NCBI GenBank assembly: GCA_963797005.1
Contig: CAWCOF010000004.1
Span: forward strand, 62,001 to 126,000
Source: AWTP1-13 sp963797005
Lineage (GTDB): Bacteria > Pseudomonadota > Alphaproteobacteria > Rhizobiales > Hyphomicrobiaceae
Length of the DNA: 64,000 nt
Direction of reading: 5' to 3'
The position numbers and the translations under genes were made by a program. The notes under the pieces are model-generated. The model was not told the origin of the DNA and ran no database searches. It saw nothing but the letters and a program-made list of their open reading frames with translations. This document shows, piece after piece, positions 8,462-17,739 of this stretch; position 1 is the stretch's first letter; every line of letters begins with the position of its first letter.

Positions 8462-10024
8462 ATGACAACAGAACATGAGGAGCAGGGCCATCGTCGCCTC
8501 TGGCCATCCAAACGGCCGTCGAAGCGTACCCTTGCCGCGGCCACTGGCCTTGCCATGCTGGCCGTCGTCGGCACGTCGTTCGGCCTCGCCACGAAGGACC
8601 ACGCACGATCTTTGATGAGCGGGAGCAGCGCGCTCGCCGCCGAGGTTGTTGCCTCCTCGCCGGTGCAGATGCCGACCTTCGCCAATCTGGTCGATAACCT
8701 GAAACCGACGGTCGTGTCGGTCTACGTCGATGCCGAGGCGGACAACGGCTTTGGCCTCACGTCGCAGCGGGGCGAGGGACAAAATCGGCTCGGTCCGGGC
8801 TCTCCCTTCGAGTTCTTCTTCCGGCAGTTCGGTCAACCCTCGGGGCCGAATGCGCCGAATGCCAGGCCCCCCCTGGTTCATGCCCAGGGCTCGGGCTTCT
8901 TCATCTCGGCCGACGGCTACATCTTGACCAACAACCACGTCGTCGATCATGCCAAGCGCGTCCAGGTCAAGACCATCGACGGCAAGACCTACGCCGCCAA
9001 GGTCGTCGGCACCGACCCGAAGACCGATCTCGCCGTGCTGAAAGTCGAGGGCTCGGGCGACTTCAAGTTCGCCAAGCTTTCGTCGGAACCGCCGCGTGTC
9101 GGTGACTGGGTGCTGGCCATGGGCAACCCCTATGGCCTCGGCGGCACCGTCACCGCCGGCATCGTCTCGGCCAGCGGCCGCGACATCGGTTCGGGACCCT
9201 ACGACGACTATCTGCAGATCGACGCACCCGTGAACAAGGGCAACTCCGGCGGCCCCAGCTTCAACATGCGCGGCGAGGTCGTCGGCATCAACACCGCGAT
9301 CTATTCGCCCTCGGGCGGCTCGGTCGGCATCGCCTTCGACATTCCGGCCCCGACGGCCAAAATGGTCGCCGAGCAGCTGATGACGAAAGGCAGCGTCACG
9401 CGTGGCTGGGTCGGCGTCCTCGTCCAGCCGGTGACGGCCGACATTGCCGACAGCCTCGGGCTCGGGAATGCGCGCGGCGCGCTCATCGACCGTGTCCAGC
9501 CGGGCAGCCCAGCGGCCAAGGCAGGCCTGCAGAGCGGCGACATCGTCACGGCGCTCGACAACGCTGAGATAAAGGACGCGCGCGATCTGGCTCGCAAGGT
9601 GGCGCAGATCGCCCCCGGAACGACGCTGAAGCTGCACGTCAAGCGCAACGGCGCGGACCGGACGATCAGCCTGACGGCGGCGTCCTATCCCAAGGACGGA
9701 GACAAGCTTGCCAGCTCCGACAACGGCCGGTCCGACAGCCGGGAAGGCAAGCTCGGGCTCTATCTGGCGCCAGCCGACCAGGTCGAAGGCGCCGGCTCGC
9801 GCGGCGTCGTGGTCATGGGCGTCAATCCGCAGAGCGCGGCCGCCACCAAGGGCGTACACCAAGGAGACGTGATCCTGGATGCCGGTGGCCAGGCCGTGTC
9901 GCGACCCGGCGACGTGGACGGCGCCATCGCACACGCCAAGGAGAGCGGCAAACGCGCCGTGCTCCTCCGGCTCAAGACGGCACAGGGCACCCGCTACGTG
10001 GCACTCCCGCTCGGCCAGGGCTAG
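8462..10024 (+). CDS. DegP/HtrA-type periplasmic serine endoprotease (Do family)
   Basis: A 520-residue protein with an N-terminal membrane/signal segment (residues about 23-45). It has a trypsin-like domain with the catalytic triad His in TNNHVV, Asp in TDLAVLK and Ser in GNSGGPS, then two PDZ domains (about 300-390 and 425-515). This is the Do protease layout, a periplasmic chaperone and protease for misfolded envelope proteins. The Q-linker and LA-loop region (FFFRQFGQP) is present. GAGGAAAA precedes ATG 8462. It probably stands alone. Confidence 0.92.
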   Translation: MTTEHEEQGHRRLWPSKRPSKRTLAAATGLAMLAVVGTSFGLATKDHARSLMSGSSALAAEVVASSPVQMPTFANLVDNLKPTVVSVYVDAEADNGFGLTSQRGEGQNRLGPGSPFEFFFRQFGQPSGPNAPNARPPLVHAQGSGFFISADGYILTNNHVVDHAKRVQVKTIDGKTYAAKVVGTDPKTDLAVLKVEGSGDFKFAKLSSEPPRVGDWVLAMGNPYGLGGTVTAGIVSASGRDIGSGPYDDYLQIDAPVNKGNSGGPSFNMRGEVVGINTAIYSPSGGSVGIAFDIPAPTAKMVAEQLMTKGSVTRGWVGVLVQPVTADIADSLGLGNARGALIDRVQPGSPAAKAGLQSGDIVTALDNAEIKDARDLARKVAQIAPGTTLKLHVKRNGADRTISLTAASYPKDGDKLASSDNGRSDSREGKLGLYLAPADQVEGAGSRGVVVMGVNPQSAAATKGVHQGDVILDAGGQAVSRPGDVDGAIAHAKESGKRAVLLRLKTAQGTRYVALPLGQG

Positions 10025-10148
10025 GAAAAGAGCCGGCCTATCGAGTAGCGACCACAGCCAGGGCAGCTGCGGCCACCGCAGTTTGCCCTGGCATTGTGCA
10101 CCAGGGTCGTGGATGCGGCAGATGGGACTTTCCCGGAGGTCCATCCTC

Positions 10149-10176
10149 GCCGGCACATACCTGCCGGCACATACCT
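10149..10176 (+). repeat. 14-bp perfect tandem duplication
   Basis: GCCGGCACATACCT occurs twice, head to tail, in the gap between the protease gene and hyuA. There is no further copy. It may be a slippage product or a paired regulator site. Confidence 0.7.
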
Positions 10177-10251
10177 GAGTGTCGGTGCAACGCCTGACTC
10201 ACCGCGCAAGCCTAGTCTAGAATGCCCGCACCAGACGGGAGACGAGCGGAC

Positions 10252-12433
10252 ATGGCGTGGCGGATCGGGGTCGATATCGGCGGCACATTCACGGATGTGG
10301 CGCTCGTCGACGAGGCGAGCGGGCGCATCGGCGTCGCCAAGGTGCCCACCACGCCCGGCAACCTCGCCGACGGCGTGCTGACGGCCGTCACCACCGCCAT
10401 GGGGCGGCATGGCGTGGCGGCTGCCGACGTGGGGCTGCTGTCGCATGCCACCACCGTCGTCACCAACGCCATCCTCGAGGAGAAGGGCGCACGCGCCGCC
10501 CTCGTCACCACCCGCGGCTTCCGCGACGTCCTGGAGCTCAGGCGTTCGGCCCGCGGCGACCTCTACGACCTTTTTCAGGACCCGCCGGCCATCCTGATCC
10601 CGCGCCAGCGCCGGTTCGAAATCACGGAGCGCCTCGGTGCCGACGGCGGGATCGTCACGCCGCTCGCCGAGGCCGAGATCGAGCCGCTGGTGGCGGCGCT
10701 CAGGCAGGCGCGCGTCGATGCGATTGCCGTCTCGCTGCTCTTCAGCTTCCTCAACCCGCAGCACGAGGCGCGCCTGGGTGCGCGCCTGCGGGCAGCATTG
10801 CCGGACGTGCCTGTCTACCTGTCCTGTGAGGTGCTGCCCGAGATCAAGGAGTTCGAGCGCACCTCCACCACGGCTGTGTGTGCCTACGTCGGCCCCATCC
10901 TTGCGTCCTACCTGGAAGGGCTGGAGAAGGCCACGCAAGCCAAGGGCCTGCCGCGGCTCTACGTCATGGGCTCCAACGGCGGCATCCTCGAAGCCGGCGA
11001 GGCCGTGGCCATGCCGGCGGTCGCGGTGGAGTTGGGCCCTGCGGCAGGCGTCGTGGCGGCGGCACTGGTGGCGCGGCAGACGGGGGACGGCAACCTTCTC
11101 TCCTTCGACATGGGCGGCACCACGGCGAAGGCGAGCCTGATCCGCGACGGCCAATACGAGACCACGCCCGAGTACGAGGTCGGCGGCGGCTCCTCCGGCA
11201 ACCGCTGGATGAACGGCACCGGCCATCCGATCCGCGTGCCGGTGATCGATCTCGCCGAGGTCTCCGCCGGCGGCGGCTCGATCGCCTGGGTCGATCGCGC
11301 CAGCTCGCTGCGCGTCGGCCCCAAGAGCGCCGGCGCGGTGCCGGGACCGGTCTGCTATGGCCGCGGCGGCACCGAGCCGACCGTCACCGACTGCAATCTG
11401 CTGCTCGGCTATCTCGACAAGGGCTCGCTGCTCGGCGGCGATCTGCCGATCGATCACGCGGCGGCCGAGGCGGCGATCCGCAAGCGCCTCGCGGAGCCTT
11501 TGGGTATCGAGGCGCGCGCCGCGGCGGCGGCCGTCATCGATGTCGTCAATCACGCCATGGCCGAGGCGCTCAAGATCGTCTCGGTGCAGCGCGGGCACGA
11601 CCCGCGCGCAGTTCACGCTGGCCGCGTTCGGCGGCGCCGGCCCGCTGCATGCAGCCGCGCTCGCCGACGAGCTCGGGCTTTCCCAGATCATCTGTCCGCC
11701 CGTTCCCGGTGCCTTCTCCGCGCTCGGCCTGATCGGCACGGACTTGAAGCGCGACTACGTTCGCACCGTCTATGCCACCACCGCCAATGCCGATCCCGCA
11801 GAGCTGGAAGCGGCCTTCGCCGCTCTGGAACGGCAAGGCGCCGGGATGCTCGACCGAGCGGGCATCGCGCCCGGGCATCGCCGGTTCGAGCGCGCCATCG
11901 ACGCCCGTTACGAGCGCCAGTCCTACGAGCTGGCCGTTTCCGTTCCCCAGCGGGCGCTCGATCGCGCAGGCCTTGCCGCCATCGCCGAGGCGTTCCACGA
12001 CCGCCACCGTCTCACCTACGGCCACGACAATCGCACCGAGCCGGTGCAGCTCGTCAGCGTGCGCGTGAGCGCGATCGGCGCCATTCCGCCGCTCGCCATC
12101 CGCGACAAGACCGCGCCGGCAGGGACCGACGCCGTCAAGAGCGAGCGCGAGCTGTGGTTCCGCGACACCGGCGCCGTGAGAGCCAAAGTCTTCGACCGCG
12201 CCCGCATGCCGGCAGGGCTCGGCGTGCAAGGTCCCGCCGTCATCGAATCCTTGGAGTCCACCATTCTTGTTCCCCCCGGCTGGCAGGCTAAGATGAACGA
12301 GGACGGCTTCGTTGCAATGGCGCGCACTCCCTCTCCCCGCTTGCCCTCGGGCCGTCCGCGGGCACGCGATATCCGCGCTGAGCCCGAGGGCTTGCGGGGA
12401 GAGGGTCGGGGTGAGGGGCAGTCGCTTGCGTAG
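10252..12433 (+). CDS. hyuA: Hydantoinase/oxoprolinase family protein, HyuA-type subunit, apparent +1 frameshift
   Basis: The N-terminus MAWRIGVDIGGTFTDVALVD is the ATP-binding start of the HyuA/OplA family, which opens hydantoin-like or 5-oxoproline rings with ATP. LLSFDMGGTTAKASLI is the second phosphate motif, and GPKSAGAVPGPVCYGRGG follows. The frame is lost at about 11601-11610 (after RGHDPR) and resumes as FTLAAFGGAGPLHAA, consistent with one extra base. The last 35 or so residues are encoded by an inserted palindromic repeat and are not part of the family fold. It heads a cluster with hyuB and an aminotransferase. The substrate is unknown, with N-methylhydantoin or a related cyclic amide being possible. 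Confidence 0.82.
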
Positions 12434-12489
12434 AGCCCTGTTGCTGCCCCTCACCCTAACCCTCTCCCCACGGAAGAGTGGGGAGAGGG
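12329..12489. repeat. Composite palindromic repeat (REP-like) overlapping the end of hyuA
   Basis: Three inverted repeats follow one another. Arms at about 12329-12352 and 12382-12405 (CCCTCTCCCCGC against GCGGGGAGAGGG) pair over 24 bases with few mismatches. Arms 12404-12421 and 12444-12461 contain GGTGAGGGGCAG and CTGCCCCTCACC. A short hairpin CCTCTCCCCAC / GTGGGGAGAGG closes the block. The CCCTCACCC...CTCTCCCC motif is a very common interspersed repeat type in proteobacteria. The repeat encodes the last hyuA codons and ends just before hyuB. Confidence 0.8.
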
Positions 12490-12544
12490 AATGCGTGCGG
12501 CGCAAGATGCGACGACCCAACGCGGAGATCGGGACCGGAGAGAG

Positions 12545-14290
12545 ATGAAAGACATAATCAACGGCGCCGACCCTGCCACCTTCGAGATCGTCAAGAACAG
12601 CTTCTACAAGATCGCCGAGGAGATGCGCGTCGTCCTGGCCAAGACGGCCTATTCGCCGATCCTGAAATCCGCCGGCGACTACTCCTGCGGCGTCTTCGAT
12701 GCGAAGGGAGAGATGGTGGCGCAGGGGCCGGACCTGCCGATCCACTTGGGCAGCATGCCGGATGCGGTGCGCGCGGTCGTGGCGGCCTTTGGCGCCGACG
12801 TGCACGACGGCGACGTGTTCATCCACAACGATCCCTATTTCGGCGGCAGCCATCTCCCCGACGTCAACGTGGTGCGGCCGGCGTTCCACGATGGGCGGCT
12901 GCTCGGCTATGCCTGCCTGCGCGCCCACTGGCCCGACGTCGGCTCGGCCACGCCCGGCAGCTACGGCGCCGTCACCGAGATCTACGGCGAGGGCCTGCGC
13001 CTGCCGCCGCTGCGCCTCGTCAGTCGCGGCGTCGCCAACGTCGACCTCGAGAAGGTGATCCTGGCCAACGTGCGCACGCCGGACGAGCGCAAGGGCGACC
13101 TTGGCGCCCAGCTCGCCGCCACCTTGCGCGCGACCGAGCGCCTGAAGGCGTTGGCCGAGCGTCATGGGGCGGAGCGGCTCATCGCCTACATGGCCGAGGT
13201 CATGGACTACTCGGAGCGGCTGATGCGGGCGGCGCTTGCCGATCTTGCCCGACGGCGAAGGCACCTTCGCCGACTTCTGCGACGGCGACGGCATTCCCGA
13301 CGACGCGGCCGGCAACGATGCGCCGTTCTGGGTCCGCATGCGGGTGAAGAAGACCGGCGACCGGCTGGAGGTCGACTTCGCCGGCACCGATCCGCGCGTC
13401 AAAGGGCCCGATCAATGCGCCGCTGTCGGTGACGGCCTCGGGCGTCTACTGCGGGCTCAAGATGGCGGTCGATCCCGACAGCCTCATTCCGCCCAACTCG
13501 GGCTGCTGGCGCACCATCGAGGTCAAGGCGCCGAAGGGCTCGGTGGTCAACGCCGAGTTCCCCGCGCCCGTCGTCTACGCCAACCACGAGATCTCGCATC
13601 GCGTCGCCGACATGGTGATGGGCGCGCTCTCCGGCTTCTGGCCGGACCAGGTGATGGCCTGCAGCCAGGGCACCTCGGCGATCCTCACGTTCGGCGGCGT
13701 CGATCCGCGCTCGGGGCGGCGCTACGTCTCCTACGAGACGGTGAAGGGCGGCTTCGGCGCGCGCCCCACCAAGGACGGCATCAACGTCGTCGCCAGCGGC
13801 ATCTCCAACACCATGAACACGCCGGTGGAGGTGGTGGAGATGGCCTTCCCCGTGCGCGTGGAGCGCTACGAGATCCATCCCGACTTCGGGCGGTGCCGGT
13901 AAGTACCGCGGCGGCTGCGGTGCACGGCGCGTGTGGCGCCTGCTGGAGGGTGCCGACGCGATCGGCTCGCTGTGCATGGAGCGGATGACCTCGCCGCCGT
14001 TCGGGCTGCTGGGCGGCAAGGCGGGCGCGGCGGCCGTCGTCACGCTGACAACGCCGGACGGCGCCACCCGCCATCTGCCGAGCAAGGGCGCCTTCAACGC
14101 GCCGGCGGGCTCCGTCGTCGACATGATCACGCCGGGCTCGGGCGGCTTCGGGCCGGTGGCGGAGCGCGATCCCGGCGCAATCGGCCGCGATCTCCTCGGC
14201 GGCTACGTGAGTGAGAAAGCCGCCGCGCACGACTACGGCATCTCCGACCCGCAGGCACTCAAGGCCAAGGCAGCGAAAGACGACGCATGA
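12545..14290 (+). CDS. hyuB: Hydantoinase B/oxoprolinase family protein, three apparent +1 frameshifts
   Basis: HyuB is the partner subunit of HyuA in the cytosolic ring-opening complex. The N-terminal part shows the family hallmarks DYSCGVFDAKGEMVAQ, PIHLGSMP and FIHNDPYFGGSHLPDV. GTFADFCDGDG, then PINAPLSVTASGVYCG, then GGAGKYRGGCG and PGSGGFGP are found in three successive frames. Joints lie near 13243-13246, 13406-13410 and 13888-13890, and each is healed by removing one base. The complete protein would be about 580 residues, normal for the family. The gene ends with ATGA overlap on the aminotransferase start, showing translational coupling. Confidence 0.82.
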
Positions 14291-15675
14291 CCTACATCCC
14301 CAACTCCATCCAGGCGCGCGACATCGCCAGTGTCGTGCACATGCAGACCAACCTGCGCAAGCATCAGACCGAGGGGCCCGTCGTGGTCACGCGCGGCGAA
14401 GGCTGCCGCGTGTTCGACGACTCGGGCCGCGACTACATCGAGGCGGTTGCGGGGCTGTGGTGCGCCTCGCTCGGCTTCTCGTCGGAGCGGCTGGCGAAGG
14501 TCGCCTACGAGCAGATGCGCGTCGCTGGGCTACTACCATCTCTATCGCCACCGCTCCAACGAGCCCGCGATCGAGCTCGCCGAGAAGCTCCTCGAGATCG
14601 CGCCCGTGCCGATGGCGCGCGTCGTCTTCCAGTGCTCCGGCTCGGAGGCCAACGACACCGCCATCAAGCTCGCCTGGTACTACTGGCACGCCAAGGGCGA
14701 GCCGCAGCGGAGCAAGATCATCGCCCGCCGCTTCGCCTATCACGGCAACACCGCGGCCGCCGTCAGCCTGTCGGGAAAGCCCGACATGCATGCGGGCTTC
14801 GGCCTGCCGTTTCGCCAACTTCAAGCACACCGAGTTTCCGCACTACTACCGGCAACACGAGCCGGGCGAGAGCGAGGAGCAGTTCTCCGCGCGCATGGCC
14901 GAGGCGCTCGAAAACCTGATCCAGGAGGAGGGGCCAGATACGATCGCGGCCTTCTTCGCGGAGCCGGTCATGGGGGCGGGCGGGGCGATCACGCCGCCGG
15001 CCGGCTACTTCGACAAGGTGCAGGCGGTCCTCGAGAAATACGACATCCTGTTTGTTGCCGACGAGGTGATCTGCGGCTTTGCCCGCACCGGGGAGATGTG
15101 GGGCAGCCGGACGTACGGCATCCGCCCCGACATGATGACCTCGGCCAAGGCGCTCTCCGCCGCCATGCAGCCGATCTCGGCCGTTCTGATCAACGAGCGC
15201 GTACACGAGGCGATGCTCGCGCAGTCCGACACGCACGGGAATTTCGCCCACGGCTTTACCTACGCGGGCCATCCGGTCGCGGCGGCCGTGGCGCTCGAGG
15301 TGCAGAAGATCTACCAGGAGATGGATATCGTCGGGCGGGCCAAGCGGCTGGGGCCGGAGCTGCAGTCGGCGCTCGGCAAATTCGCATCCCATCGCCTGGT
15401 CGGCGATGTGCGCGGGGTCGGCCTGATCCTCGGCATGGAGCTGATGCAGGACGGCAAGGCGCGTGTGCCCTTCGAGCCCGCGCTCGGGGTCGCCTCGCGC
15501 GTGAGCGCGGCGGCGCAGAGGCACGGGCTCATCGTGCGCGTGGTCGGCGATCGGCTCGTGTTCGCCCCGCCGCTGATCATCGAGGCGGCTGAGATCGAGG
15601 CCATCGCCGAGCGGTTGGGCAAGCGCACTCGACGAGGTGGCAAACGACCTCGATCGTGAAGGCGCGCTGGCCTGA
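14287..15675 (+). CDS. Class III aminotransferase, three apparent +1 frameshifts
   Basis: A PLP enzyme of about 460 residues of the omega-aminotransferase group. It shows VFDDSGRDYIEAVAGLWC, the phosphate-binding CSGSEANDTAIKLA, YHGNT, the Asp motif FVADEVICGFARTG and the PLP lysine in TSAKALSAAMQP. Frames change at about 14520-14524, 14810-14812 and 15623-15627. Removing one base at each restores one protein, and the last repair gives the natural ending ALDEVANDLDREGALA at a TGA at 15673. It overlaps hyuB by four bases and probably processes an amino product of that pathway. The substrate is unknown. Confidence 0.82.
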
Positions 15676-15679
15676 GCTG

Positions 15680-15767
15680 TAGGTTGGGTCGAGCGAAGCG
15701 AAGACCCAACGCAAGATATCGAGCCCAGGAATTGTGTTGGGTCATCGCTATCGCTCGACCCAACCTA
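15680..15767. repeat. Inverted repeat TAGGTTGGGTCGAGCGA
   Basis: A perfect 17-base inverted repeat has arms at 15680-15696 and 15751-15767. A third half-copy with one mismatch lies at 16327-16343, in front of the next-but-one gene. Repeats of the AGGTTGGGTCGAGCG type are widespread in proteobacterial intergenic DNA. The right arms sit directly upstream of the ribosome sites of the two following genes. Confidence 0.8.
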
Positions 15768-15780
15768 CCAAGGAGCACGC

Positions 15781-16206
15781 ATGGACATCGCTATCCCGCA
15801 GACGCTGGAGGAATGGAATGCCGCCGGCGCCGAGTACCTGCCGGGCCATCTCGGCCTCGCCTTTCTCAAGGTCGAGCCGCAGGAGGTGGTCGCCAGGCTG
15901 ACCGCGCGCAAGGCGGTCAACTCCTGGAACGGCTTTCTGCATGCCGGCACGGTCGTCACGCTCGCCGACACCTGCTGCGGCTACGGCACGGTCAGGAGCC
16001 TGCCGCAGGGCGCGATCGGCTTCACCACCATGGAGCTCAAGAGCAACTTCTTCGGCTCGGCGCGCGAAGGCGGGATCATGTGCGTCGCGCGCCCTCTGCA
16101 TCAGGGCCGCACGACGCAGGTGTGGGACGCGACCGTGACGCCGGAAGGGTCTGACAAGCCCATCGCCCAGTTCCGCAACACGCAGCTGATCCTGTGGCCG
16201 AGGTGA
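15781..16206 (+). CDS. PaaI-family hotdog thioesterase
   Basis: A 141-residue hotdog-fold protein. LPGHLGLAFLKVEP is the N-terminal strand, NGFLHAGTVVTLADTCCGYG holds the family H-G-G-x-x-x-x-x-x-D type active site, and GFTTMELKSNFFGSAREG follows. Such enzymes cleave acyl-CoA or aryl-CoA thioesters in the cytosol. CAAGGAGC lies seven bases before the ATG. It follows the aminotransferase after a palindromic repeat, so co-transcription is possible. The acyl substrate is unknown. Confidence 0.85.
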   Translation: MDIAIPQTLEEWNAAGAEYLPGHLGLAFLKVEPQEVVARLTARKAVNSWNGFLHAGTVVTLADTCCGYGTVRSLPQGAIGFTTMELKSNFFGSAREGGIMCVARPLHQGRTTQVWDATVTPEGSDKPIAQFRNTQLILWPR

Positions 16207-16236
16207 TTCGTGGCCATGTTCCTCCACCGCAGTCCT

Positions 16237-16287
16237 GAGCTTGTCGAAGGACGGATGGCATACTCCAAGCCGTGGTTCGACAAGCTC
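16237..16287. repeat. Inverted repeat GAGCTTGTCGAA / TTCGACAAGCTC
   Basis: Twelve-base arms at 16237-16248 and 16276-16287 pair perfectly around a loop of about 27 bases. This GTTCGACAAGCTCACCAC type of palindrome is a frequent intergenic repeat in many bacteria. It lies between the thioesterase and the reductase genes, just before a half-copy of the other repeat at 16327. Confidence 0.75.
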
Positions 16288-16360
16288 ACCACGGGGTTGC
16301 GGGCGTCGCTCGTTTTGTGGCGTCGCTTCGCTTGACCCAACCTACACAGAGAGGCCGACC

Positions 16361-17188
16361 ATGCTCACCCGACCCATCCCCAAGACAAATGAGCAAATCC
16401 CCGTCGTCGGCCTCGGCACCTGGCAGGCCTTCGACATCGGCTCGGAGCGCGGCGCCCTCGATCAGCGCAAGCAGGTGCTGCAGGTGCTGTTCGAGGCGGG
16501 CGGCAGCGTGATCGATTCCTCGCCCATGTACGGCCGCGCCGAGGCCGTGGTCGGCACGCTGCTCGCGGAAATGAAGCCCAAGCAGAGCCCGTTCCTCGCC
16601 ACCAAGGTGTGGACCTCGGGCGAAGCCGCCGGCGCCGCGCAGATGAGCGCCTCGTTCGCCAAGATGCAGGCCTCCACCATCGACCTCATGCAGATCCACA
16701 ACCTTCTCGACTGGCGCACGCACTTGAAGACGCTCAGGAGCTGGAAGGAGAAGGGCCGCTTCCGCTACATCGGCATCACGCACTACACGTCCTCGGCGCT
16801 CGCCGACCTCGCCGCCGTCATCCGCGCCGAGGAGATCGACTTCGTGCAGCTCGCCTATTCGATCGACGTGCGCGATGCGGAGGAGCGCCTGCTGCCGCTC
16901 GCGGCGGAGCGCGGCGTTGCCGTCCTCGTCAATCGGCCGTTCTCAACCGGCGGCCTCTTCGGGCACGTCCGCGGCAAGGCGCTCCCCGCGTGGGCCGCCG
17001 AGCTCGACTGCTCGAGTTGGGGTCAATTCTTTTTGAAGTTCATCCTCGGTCACACCGCCGTGACCTGCGTCATCCCCGGCACGGCCAAGCCCGACCACAT
17101 GCGTGACAACGTTGCTGCCGGGGTCGGCCGTCTGCCCGATGCCGCCCAGCGTCACCGCATGGCGAGCTATTGGGATTCGCTGCGATAG
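16361..17188 (+). CDS. Aldo/keto reductase
   Basis: A 275-residue TIM-barrel oxidoreductase using NAD(P)H. GLGTWQAFDIG is the start of the barrel. The catalytic Asp and Tyr lie in VIDSSPMYGRAEAVVG, the Lys in LATKVW, and the His position in MQIHNLLDW. GITHYTSSAL and the C-terminal cofactor segment CVIPGTAKPDHMRDN follow. GAGAGG lies about six bases before ATG 16361. It is the last gene of the hyu cluster on this strand. The substrate is not evident. Confidence 0.88.
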   Translation: MLTRPIPKTNEQIPVVGLGTWQAFDIGSERGALDQRKQVLQVLFEAGGSVIDSSPMYGRAEAVVGTLLAEMKPKQSPFLATKVWTSGEAAGAAQMSASFAKMQASTIDLMQIHNLLDWRTHLKTLRSWKEKGRFRYIGITHYTSSALADLAAVIRAEEIDFVQLAYSIDVRDAEERLLPLAAERGVAVLVNRPFSTGGLFGHVRGKALPAWAAELDCSSWGQFFLKFILGHTAVTCVIPGTAKPDHMRDNVAAGVGRLPDAAQRHRMASYWDSLR

Positions 17189-17198
17189 CGGCGCGGGT

Positions 17199-17480
17199 TC
17201 AGGCGGTGACCGAGGTCGTCCGAGCGCGCCCTGGCTCGGGGGCGGCAGGCTGTTCCTCGGGCGGCGACAGCCACTTCCACATCTGTCGGCCGACGGAAGG
17301 ACAGGCCAGCGGCGTGTCCAGGTCCGCCGAGCAGCAGCTGCGGGACCAGCCTTCCAGGTCGTACACCACGCGCGTGCCTTCGCGGCTATGCACGATGGTG
17401 AGCGAGAAGGAGCACTGCGGGCAGGTCCAGCAGTCGTAGCTGACCGCGCGGCCGACCGTGGCAGGAGTGCATGCGCGCAT
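17199..17480 (-). CDS. Small cysteine-containing protein of unknown function
   Basis: This 93-residue protein has the pattern SYDCWTCPQCSFSLTIVHS, then GWSRSCCSADLDTPLACPS. The CxxC and CC pairs suggest a small zinc-binding or disulfide domain. No signal peptide is seen. It converges on the reductase gene, with stops ten bases apart, and is divergent from metY. I do not recognise the family for certain. The base usage looks coding, and the alternative frame is less convincing. Confidence 0.55.
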   Translation of the reverse strand: MRACTPATVGRAVSYDCWTCPQCSFSLTIVHSREGTRVVYDLEGWSRSCCSADLDTPLACPSVGRQMWKWLSPPEEQPAAPEPGRARTTSVTA

Positions 17481-17739
17481 CGTGACTCTTTCATAAAACC
17501 TGACGGCAAAAGTATAGATAGCTGCCGCCGTCGTGCCAAGGAAACGCGCAGGTGCCGATGTCCTCTGCGCAGGGTCAGGCTACTAGCATGGGACCATGGA
17601 TATCCGTAGTCCTCCGGGTCCGCAGGCTGTGGGAATCCGCATACCCCTAGTCACGCAGTCGGGATTTCGCCGGTTGACTTGGGCGCCGCAATTGGCTCGG
17701 GTGGCACGACCGCAGCAATTCGTCGCACAGGAGATGGCA

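Noticed and set aside
10252..15675. Programmed +1 ribosomal frameshifting in the hyu cluster
   Set aside because: The seven joints share no slippery codon, stop or downstream structure, and similar joints occur in many unrelated genes of the window, so sequence error is simpler.
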